Positions 51,524-58,004 of a stretch of 64,000 nt of DNA are shown here, piece by piece. Below the pieces are notes generated by a model. The model saw nothing but the letters and a program-made list of their open reading frames with translations, ran no database searches and was not told where the DNA came from. The stretch is from assembly GCA_016183235.1 (NCBI GenBank), contig JACPFA010000013.1, positions 1 to 64,000 on the forward strand, given 5' to 3'. The position numbers were made by a program, and so were the translations under genes. Source of the stretch: Deltaproteobacteria bacterium (GTDB lineage Bacteria; UBA10199; DSSB01; JACPFA01). Each line of letters starts with the position of its first letter. The first letter of the stretch is position 1.

Positions 51524-53230
51524 TTAAAGTATTGGGTTTGGGTCTTCTTCAATAAATTCTATCGATCTCTCCGGAACAAACAATATCAGACCGCGCTGGC
51601 CTACATTCACCGCTGCTTCTCCCAAAACTGCAGCAGCTTTAGGAGCATGTTTAATAACATGTGCAATGAACAGGCCAGCAGTGATCAAAGTCGCACCAAA
51701 GGCAGTGGTTTTATCAGCCATGGCATGGTACCAGGGATCGGGCTCAACCTTTTCGGCCCTTCCCACCCCACTCGAAGTGCTACCGGCTGGCTTTTTGGAT
51801 ACCACTGCTTGTTCTAAAGTATGCACCCCATAGCCGGAGAGCATCTGTGCAGCTACTTGAGTGTCAACCCCCATCCCATCGGTCCACTTCAAGATCTGCG
51901 CAGTGCCAACTCCCATGCCTAGCCATAGGGGAACCAGGTACTCCAAAGAATTAACGCACATTTTTTGTGGCCTGGCAGCAACCGATCGATTAGGCTTTTG
52001 AACAACTGCTTGCCGGATTTGGCTGGGATGGGGTTGTATTGGGGGAGGTGAGGTAGGCGGATCTTTGGGCCCTTTATCTCGCCATTGCTGCCATTTTTCA
52101 GCAACCCAGCGCACCCCACGTACCACCCCACGTAAACCCCATTGCGCCGTGCGGACCATCCATAATTTAGAAAGTTCTTGGCCTAGGCCTCTTACTCCAA
52201 ACAACCCCACCGTCTTCGCTAAAGCGTAAAGGTCATGGCAGAATGTGACGCCAACCCCAAACACCGCACTCAAAAACAAACCCCCTTTTACAATGTTCTT
52301 CCAAGAAAATTCTTCACCTCTTAATGCCGCCTTAATGATTTCTAAGGCAGTCAAAAGGGAATCAACGGGTGACGCATCTTTTTGGGTGACGTTTTCCACT
52401 GCGTTACCAACTTTGGAAAGCAGCCCTTCAATCCTGGTAATGGTCGCTTGGTCAGCCACCACATAATAAGTGTTTTCAGCAACAAGTGGGTCAGCCTCGC
52501 CATTTTCTGGCGGGCTTGCTCGAAACAATTCATTACCTGTATCTTGGAGACTAGCCCGGATTAATGCGACCATGCGAGCCGACATGGGTTTTGCGACGAT
52601 TCTCCAATCCTCGAGATCATAGTTGTGTTGGGCAAGCACGGGGGGTGGGGCTGTTAAATACTCATTTAACAGCGCTTCTTTTTGCTCTCGATTGAATGGA
52701 TTTCCATCTTTATCCGTAAGCGCCCAATAATCTAAATTGGTAACATCGATTTCAATCCCTGATGAAAATTCAAAGCTGGAACCCGTAAGGAGATTTGTTA
52801 AAACACTATCTCCTCGAGAAACTGATTCTGAACTTCGCCGTAAACTTGTTTCTTCATTCCCAAACTTTTTCAAAATCGCACTTAAACTGATAATATTCCC
52901 TTGGGGAATTTTAACGAATGGGTACATGCCATCCCATTGATAACAAAGCCCAAGGCTAGCCCCATCATTCTGGGTAGCCACATAATTTAATAAATATCGA
53001 TAACCGGGGTCGCTCGACCTATAATAGGTTCCTCCACCCATTTCCCCTGAATGAGAAAAGTTTAGCTGTTTTAATTCTACCCATATATTTTCAGGTGATA
53101 GGGGCGGGCTTCCTTCAGCGGGCGCAGGCGGACATTCTGAAAATAGCCGGGGAATATTTTGAAGCTTAGATTCGCTAAAAGGGTTGGGTAAAGAGTCAAA
53201 AAAATTTCGGACAGGGTTTGAAGCGCTCAT
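51524..53230 (-). CDS. Large hypothetical protein with membrane segments
   Basis: 568 residues. The N-terminal half (to about 290) is soluble and polar; two or more hydrophobic stretches follow (GGLFLSAVFGVGVTF, TTAFGATLITAGLFIAHVI), separated by a basic region and a proline-rich linker (PPTSPPPIQPHPS). No signal peptide. I recognise no domain. It lies 94 nt upstream of the other large unknown gene in the same direction. The layout suggests a membrane-anchored protein with a large cytosolic part, but no function can be assigned. Confidence 0.6.
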   Translation of the reverse strand: MSASNPVRNFFDSLPNPFSESKLQNIPRLFSECPPAPAEGSPPLSPENIWVELKQLNFSHSGEMGGGTYYRSSDPGYRYLLNYVATQNDGASLGLCYQWDGMYPFVKIPQGNIISLSAILKKFGNEETSLRRSSESVSRGDSVLTNLLTGSSFEFSSGIEIDVTNLDYWALTDKDGNPFNREQKEALLNEYLTAPPPVLAQHNYDLEDWRIVAKPMSARMVALIRASLQDTGNELFRASPPENGEADPLVAENTYYVVADQATITRIEGLLSKVGNAVENVTQKDASPVDSLLTALEIIKAALRGEEFSWKNIVKGGLFLSAVFGVGVTFCHDLYALAKTVGLFGVRGLGQELSKLWMVRTAQWGLRGVVRGVRWVAEKWQQWRDKGPKDPPTSPPPIQPHPSQIRQAVVQKPNRSVAARPQKMCVNSLEYLVPLWLGMGVGTAQILKWTDGMGVDTQVAAQMLSGYGVHTLEQAVVSKKPAGSTSSGVGRAEKVEPDPWYHAMADKTTAFGATLITAGLFIAHVIKHAPKAAAVLGEAAVNVGQRGLILFVPERSIEFIEEDPNPIL

Positions 53231-53338
53231 GGTTAGGCCTTTGAGTTAGCCATCCATACACCTGAGCAACGTTTGAGTTATCGTATGGGTAATTTATGTG
53301 TTGCTAAGCAAGTTTTAATAAATTTTTTAGAGGCCCCC

Positions 53339-54445
53339 TTAAACCCAATCCGGCAATAGCTTGATTGCTGGACATACTCGAATGCCATTTTGATTAAGAT
53401 AATCTTTCTTACCTTTGAGGGAAATTTGGTAGGCAGGGGTTTCAGGAAACTTCGATTTTAAATAGGTTAATGCCGGATTGATTGTATCATCTGAAAGTTT
53501 ACACTCTACAAATAAAATGGGCTTTGCTTTGTCGACCACGACAAAATCTACTTCACGACCCATCGGATCACGAAAATATCTCAATTCCCAAGTTTCCCCA
53601 AAAACATCGTATTTCCAATGAACCCATTTGAGCAAATGACAAGCCACCAAGTTTTCAAAACGTTTGCTTTCATCTTCAATGAGAACCCAATCAAAGTGAT
53701 AATGTTTTTGTTCCTTTTTGACCGATTTGATACGAGGAGACCCAAATGGACTGAGTCGAAAAAGAGCATACATTTTTTCAAAGATTTGAATCCATTTTTC
53801 AACGGTGGTATGATGGACTTGCAAGTCCTCCCTTAACCCATTGATCGACAAAGGGCTCCCCGTCAAGTCAGGAAGTCTTAAAAAAAGTAATTCCAATCGA
53901 CCTAAGTCACTAACTTCTTCTAAAGATAGGATATCTTCACGAATAAGACGGGTGCGATAATTAAGCGACCAACGTTTGGCGTCAATTTTATTTTGAGAAT
54001 AAAAAGGTTCTGGAAATCCCCCATAGGTCATGAGGTCATTTAAAGTTTCTTGGGTTGAAGCCAACTCCGCAACCGAAAGTGGGTACATTCTTAAAAGGTA
54101 ATAACGCCCTTGCAAAGAATCCCCCCCAAAACGATAGATGTCAAGTTTGGCACTCCCGGTAACTAAAATTTTGAAATGAGCTTTTAATTTATCAAAGGTA
54201 CCCTTTAGGTAATTACGCCAACCGCGGTATTTGTGGATCTCATCCAAAACAAGAATGCCCGACTTTTTGGGAAATTCTTTCTTGAGGATTTTTGCTCTAT
54301 CTTCATCATCATCCCAGTTTAAATAGTGGGATTGAGAAGAAACTAAAGACTGGGCCAAGGTGGTTTTCCCCACTTGCCTTGGCCCTGCCACAAAAACCAT
54401 TTTTTTATTTAAATCTTTCAGAATCTGCTCTTTAAGATAACGCAT
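53339..54445 (-). CDS. AAA ATPase with DUF4143 domain (copy 3)
   Basis: Close relative of the gene at 20967-22079 along its whole length: Walker A AGPRQVGKTTLAQSL, Walker [39 protein letters not shown], and the C-terminal GREVDFVVVDKAKPILFVEC. It also starts directly after a promoter-like sequence (TTGCTT, 16 nt, TAATAT, 6 nt, ATG on the minus strand) with no ribosome site. Two near-identical genes 32 kb apart suggest duplication or repeated acquisition. Function of the family is not established. Confidence 0.85.
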   Translation of the reverse strand: MRYLKEQILKDLNKKMVFVAGPRQVGKTTLAQSLVSSQSHYLNWDDDEDRAKILKKEFPKKSGILVLDEIHKYRGWRNYLKGTFDKLKAHFKILVTGSAKLDIYRFGGDSLQGRYYLLRMYPLSVAELASTQETLNDLMTYGGFPEPFYSQNKIDAKRWSLNYRTRLIREDILSLEEVSDLGRLELLFLRLPDLTGSPLSINGLREDLQVHHTTVEKWIQIFEKMYALFRLSPFGSPRIKSVKKEQKHYHFDWVLIEDESKRFENLVACHLLKWVHWKYDVFGETWELRYFRDPMGREVDFVVVDKAKPILFVECKLSDDTINPALTYLKSKFPETPAYQISLKGKKDYLNQNGIRVCPAIKLLPDWV

Positions 54446-54451
54446 ATATCT

Positions 54452-54479
54452 ATATTATGCATTTTTGGAATAAAAGCAA
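54452..54479 (-). promoter_or_regulatory. Promoter of DUF4143 copy 3
   Basis: On the minus strand TTGCTT (54479-54474) and TAATAT (54457-54452) are 16 nt apart; the -10 box ends 6 nt before the ATG. The AT-rich sequence next to the start codon (GCATAATATAGATATATGC) is itself partly symmetrical, as before copy 1. Confidence 0.45.
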
Positions 54480-54480
54480 T

Positions 54481-54534
54481 AATTTTCACCCCTATGAAAA
54501 ATAATGTGTATTAATTTTCATAGGGGTGAAAATT
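54481..54534. promoter_or_regulatory. Perfect 20-bp inverted repeat at a gene boundary
   Basis: AATTTTCACCCCTATGAAAA (54481-54500) and its exact complement (54515-54534) flank a 14-nt loop. The right arm overlaps the stop codon of the upstream secreted-protein gene, and the left arm adjoins the DUF4143 promoter. It could be a transcription terminator (T-rich on both strands) or an operator; no other copy was noticed. Confidence 0.5.
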
Positions 54535-55144
54535 AATAAATCTTCACGTAAGGGTTGTAATCAACGGCGTCTAAGGGTGGGAGAATTTGAGTGGAATTGA
54601 GATTGATCCCTCGGAATTGTTCGCATTCTTGTTTGGTTAGGCCTAAGCAACGAAAGGCATCTTCATTGCCATTGAGCATAATGGTTGCCCCAGCATCAAA
54701 CTGGGCGATGGTATTTTGAATTTGCGAGCGCATGGCTGATAACTCGCAAGGATCGCGAGAATAAATTTTGCCAATAAGATTAATCACCATTTGATATTTA
54801 GGCACTTTGACCGAATCGACCCTTAATTGCGCTTTTTTGAGGGGGTTGAGTAATTTTTCTTTGCGCTCTAGTTTGGCGAGGGTTTCTTCTTTAGCGGCAA
54901 ATAAATTCCCCAAGGCCTCAATCACCATCGATTGGGGATAGCTTTCAATCTCTATGGTAACCGGCACCAAACGATCGCCGCATTTGAGTTCGCTGCCTTC
55001 TTTATAATAAGTCACCTCTTCTTGAGGTAACACAAAATAAACCTGCACCTGCCGTTTTTCTTTTTGTTCACTGGTCCAAACTTGCGCCACGGTCGTAGGT
55101 ATAAAAATCCCCATGAGGCACAAAACTAATATTATTCGTTTCAT
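54533..55144 (-). CDS. Hypothetical exported protein, possibly GerMN-like
   Basis: 203 residues with a signal peptide (RIILVLCLMGIFIPTTVAQ). The mature part has VQVYFVLPQEEVTYYKEG, VTIEIESYPQSMVIEALGNL and FAAKEE, a layout similar to the GerMN domain of spore-germination and lipoprotein components, and four or more cysteines in the second half. The resemblance is weak, so I call it hypothetical. REP-like and palindromic repeats occupy the region upstream. Confidence 0.55.
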   Translation of the reverse strand: MKRIILVLCLMGIFIPTTVAQVWTSEQKEKRQVQVYFVLPQEEVTYYKEGSELKCGDRLVPVTIEIESYPQSMVIEALGNLFAAKEETLAKLERKEKLLNPLKKAQLRVDSVKVPKYQMVINLIGKIYSRDPCELSAMRSQIQNTIAQFDAGATIMLNGNEDAFRCLGLTKQECEQFRGINLNSTQILPPLDAVDYNPYVKIY

Positions 55145-55163
55145 AAATTGATTACTCCCCCAT

Positions 55164-55192
55164 CATGGATCCCGGGTCAAGCCCGGGATGAC
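55164..55192. repeat. Short REP-like hairpin
   Basis: ATGGATCCCGGGTCAAGCCC followed by GGGATGACG; same dispersed type as at 49226 and 57601. It directly precedes palindromic element copy C. Confidence 0.65.
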
Positions 55193-55194
55193 GT

Positions 55195-55370
55195 ACTAAC
55201 AAGTCCTCTGTATAGGCTACAGATTGCGAGGATTATGTGGCGAGAGAAGGAAGATGAGCAAAAAGCCCGCAGGCGTACCTTAGGGTACGTCGAGGACTTT
55301 TTGCGAAATCTGACGCGCTCGCAGCCCATAAGCCGAAGCAAGCTGTGGCCTATACAGAGGACTTGTTAGT
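55195..55370. repeat. 176-bp palindromic element, copy C
   Basis: Nearly identical to copy B at 9034-9210, including the terminal arms (ACTAACAAGTCCTCTGTATA and the complement ending at 55370). It differs by a few substitutions and one base missing near 55317. It lies 8 bp from the queA stop. Confidence 0.9.
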
Positions 55371-55378
55371 AGAGAACA

Positions 55379-56428
55379 TCATAAAATCAACATACAATCG
55401 CCGTAACTAAATAAACGGTATTTTTGAGCGATGGCCTCTTGATAGGCGCGTAAGATAAATTCACGGCCAGCAAGGGCACTGACTAAGATAAGCAGCGAAG
55501 ATTGGGGTTGATGAAAGTTGGTTAATAAAGCGTCGGCCGCTTTAAAAGAAAAACCTGGGTAAATGTAAAGATCGGTGAATCCCTGCAAGGCAGGGGCTGG
55601 CTGTTGGAAAAGGGTTTCTAAAACACGCAAGGTTGTTGTGCCCACGCACAAAATAGATTTCCCCTCGTATTTCGCTTTTTTTAAACCTTGGTAGCTTGCT
55701 TCGGATACTTCGTAATATTCGGAATGAAGTTTGTGCTGCCGAATATCCTCGGTTTTAACCGACAAAAAAGTGCCCGGGCCTACATGCAAACACACTTTAT
55801 AAATTTCGACCCCCCGCGCCGTTAACTGCGCTAGCGTTGATTCGTCAAAATGCAACCCCGCCGTGGGAGCCGCAACAGACCCTAGCTGCCGAGCAAATAC
55901 GGTTTGATAACGATTTTCGTCTTGGCGCTCTGAATTTTTACGTTTGATATAAAGGGGTAATGGCATGATGCCGTAGGGCTTAATCCAGGTTTCCAGATCT
56001 TTCACCGGAGGCAATTCTACTTCAAAATGTTGGCCCTTTTCTACACGCACCACCGTAATAATTGCATCACTCGTTTCTTCAGAATCTCGAAATAGCAATT
56101 TGAGCGACATGCCCACTCGCAAACCCTTAATGGGTTGGCCCAAGGCTAACCATCGCCCATTTTCAATGGGGCGAACCAATAAAACTTCAACCACACCGCC
56201 GGTTGGTTTGCGGCAATAGAGCCTGGCTGGGAAAACCCTGCTTTCATTCAGTACGATCACGGTATTGGAGTTTAAAATTTCGGGCAATTCAATAAAGGCG
56301 CGGTGGGCTATGGCTTGTTTGTGTTTATTGAGTACCATGAGCTTGGATTGGGTACGATCTAACAAAGGATGATGGGCGATGAGCGAGTCGGGGAAATTGA
56401 AAGTATAGTTGGAGAGGTTAAAAGTCAT
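55379..56428 (-). CDS. queA: S-adenosylmethionine:tRNA ribosyltransferase-isomerase
   Basis: Makes epoxyqueuosine in tRNA by transferring the ribosyl part of SAM, in queuosine biosynthesis. Clear motifs: FNFPDSLIAHHPLLDRTQSK, the ESRVFPARLYCRK segment, RYQTVFARQLGSVAAPTAGL with HFDE, and HVGPGTFLSVK. The ATG at 56428 gives the standard start; the GTG seven codons upstream lies in a repeat. 349 residues is normal. Confidence 0.95.
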   Translation of the reverse strand: MTFNLSNYTFNFPDSLIAHHPLLDRTQSKLMVLNKHKQAIAHRAFIELPEILNSNTVIVLNESRVFPARLYCRKPTGGVVEVLLVRPIENGRWLALGQPIKGLRVGMSLKLLFRDSEETSDAIITVVRVEKGQHFEVELPPVKDLETWIKPYGIMPLPLYIKRKNSERQDENRYQTVFARQLGSVAAPTAGLHFDESTLAQLTARGVEIYKVCLHVGPGTFLSVKTEDIRQHKLHSEYYEVSEASYQGLKKAKYEGKSILCVGTTTLRVLETLFQQPAPALQGFTDLYIYPGFSFKAADALLTNFHQPQSSLLILVSALAGREFILRAYQEAIAQKYRLFSYGDCMLIL

Positions 56429-56439
56429 AATAATATAGA

Positions 56440-56522
56440 AGATTGCCACGCTCGCCGACGGGGCTCGCTCGCAATGACATCGACGTTGTCATTGCGAGCC
56501 ACAGCAGTGGCGAAGCAATCTC
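56440..56522. repeat. REP-like hairpin repeat
   Basis: AGATTGCC ... CTCGCAATGACA and TGTCATTGCGAGCC ... GAAGCAATCT are arranged head to head, the same type as at 19523-19632 and 28179-28281. It lies between the divergent queA and FlhA-like genes. Confidence 0.75.
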
Positions 56523-56573
56523 ACTCGCATTTAAAAAATAGATTTCTTCTCCCCTTCCCTCTATACTTAATCG

Positions 56574-57596
56574 ATGACCTTGAAAAGCCCCCTTAGCGGC
56601 CTCTCGTATTTTCTCCTCCTCATAGGGGGCATTGTTTTTATTCTATTAGTCCCTCCCCCTTTGAGGTTTCTCGACTTAGGGTTATTAATGTTTTTACTTT
56701 TGAGTGTACTCAATGGCCTGTTAGTTTTACGCGAGTTGATCTTTGATCCTAAACTGCCTTTAGGGTTCCCCTTTCTTTCTTCCACCATCATTTCTTTTTT
56801 AATCGTATTATTATTTGTGGGAATTGCCCGCCAATTCTTGATCAGCGGAGATTTTGGAGAAGTTATTTCTTTGGTCGCAAATTTAGTAATCGGAGGGAAT
56901 TATGTGCAAGGGTTTTTGCTCACCCTCACTCATGGGTTATTACCCATCTTGCTTTATTTGGGAATTTTGCAATCTTGCCGAACTCCCTCCCTACCCCAAG
57001 AAAATATTTATTTAAAATCACCCTTGTTGCCTTTTTTTTATTTTTTACCCGTCTTGATCTACTTGGTCATTTTTATAAGTTTAGTAGCCTATTTGGGCAT
57101 TAACGATCAAAAAGATCCCAAAAAGTTTTCTGAATTATTGCCCATCGGGCTGCTTTATTTGTCTGGCAGCACCATTATTTTTTCCTTAGGGATGCTTAGT
57201 TTTTTTATACCTTCAAGCCTGCTTTACTTAACCCGCAGCCGACAAACATCGCTACGCCAACTTTTAGACCTCCCCAAATTCATCAAAAAAACTCTATTGC
57301 CCTTTTTAATTTTATTACCTTTGGTCAACGGCATGTATTTTTTGGTTGCTGAACCTCAAGTGAAACAAATTACTTCTACCGCCATTCCCATGCTGATCCC
57401 CTTTATTTATCTACCCATGGCTTTGATCGTGGGCATGGCCTTGAGCCGCATGCATAGCCACAGGCGTTCGGGTTATCACATCATGATTGGCTTAGCCGCT
57501 CTGTTTATGATCTTGAATCTTTCACTGGTTAGTCTTGTTTTAGGTTTGGTGATCATTTATTATTCGACACAAGGGTTGAAAACAGAAGTTCCTTAG
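56574..57596 (+). CDS. Orphan membrane protein resembling the N-terminal half of FlhA/FHIPEP export proteins
   Basis: 340 residues with about 8 membrane helices and no cytosolic C-terminal domain. Residues about 27-115 follow the FlhA pattern closely: VPPPLRFLDLGLL, FPFLSSTIISFL at the place of FPSLLLLTTLFRL, a conserved Arg (IARQFLISGDFGEVI) and NLVIGGNYVQGF matching the near-invariant VVGGNYVVG. The FHIPEP signature loop (EVAARFTLDAMPGKQ in real members) is absent, and the later helices end in SFFIPSSLLYLTRSR, similar in position to ALLISTAAGIIVTR. No flagellar or type III secretion gene is in the window. It may be a derived export component or a domain remnant. Confidence 0.55.
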   Translation: MTLKSPLSGLSYFLLLIGGIVFILLVPPPLRFLDLGLLMFLLLSVLNGLLVLRELIFDPKLPLGFPFLSSTIISFLIVLLFVGIARQFLISGDFGEVISLVANLVIGGNYVQGFLLTLTHGLLPILLYLGILQSCRTPSLPQENIYLKSPLLPFFYFLPVLIYLVIFISLVAYLGINDQKDPKKFSELLPIGLLYLSGSTIIFSLGMLSFFIPSSLLYLTRSRQTSLRQLLDLPKFIKKTLLPFLILLPLVNGMYFLVAEPQVKQITSTAIPMLIPFIYLPMALIVGMALSRMHSHRRSGYHIMIGLAALFMILNLSLVSLVLGLVIIYYSTQGLKTEVP

Positions 57597-57600
57597 GCAT

Positions 57601-57660
57601 CATGGATCCCGGCTCTCCGCCTGAGGCGGATCAGCCTCTGGCTGAAAGGCCGGGATGACA
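57601..57660. repeat. REP-like hairpin repeat
   Basis: CATGGATCCCGGCT ... GGCCGGGATGACA with an inner hairpin (CCGCCTGAGGCGG) and CAGCCTCTGGCTG. It precedes the septoil-knot gene. Confidence 0.7.
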
Positions 57661-57670
57661 AGGAGTAATT

Positions 57671-57994
57671 ATGATACGTATCATTTTAAAAACGAGTTTA
57701 TTATTAATTTTATTAATCTCTTCAGCCCATGCTGAACCAAAAATTGGCAAAGACTGCACGTATAAAGATAAAAAATTATACGGTAAAATTAAAATCGTCG
57801 AACATTTCCCCGATCTTAAAGTTAAAATCGTAGAAAATTTCCCCGATTTAAAAGTGCAAGTGGTCGAGCATTGGCCCGACCAATGCGGCAAATGGCAGAT
57901 GGTCGAAAATTTCCCCGATCTAAAAATTCAAATCGTCGAACACTTTCCTGACTTCACCATCAAATACGTGCAAAATTGGCCGGGATTGCCCTGA
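57671..57994 (+). CDS. Secreted 7(1) septoil-knot-like repeat protein
   Basis: 107 residues with a signal peptide (IILKTSLLLILLISSAHAE). The mature part is seven or so short repeats of about ten residues: KIKIVEHFPD, LKVKIVENFPD, LKVQVVEHWPD, KWQMVENFPD, LKIQIVEHFPD, FTIKYVQNWPG, plus two cysteines (DCTYKD and DQCGK). This is the pattern of the family named 7(1) septoil knot domain, a small beta-propeller-like knot of unknown role. An AAGGAG ribosome site lies 5 nt before the ATG. Confidence 0.65.
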   Translation: MIRIILKTSLLLILLISSAHAEPKIGKDCTYKDKKLYGKIKIVEHFPDLKVKIVENFPDLKVQVVEHWPDQCGKWQMVENFPDLKIQIVEHFPDFTIKYVQNWPGLP

Positions 57995-58004
57995 GTATCT
58001 TGCT

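Noticed and set aside
55148-55369. 73-codon plus frame
   Set aside because: Entirely within palindromic element copy C; repeat sequence, not a gene.
4924-55370. The dispersed palindromes as a CRISPR array
   Set aside because: Copies are far apart and not in tandem with regular spacers.
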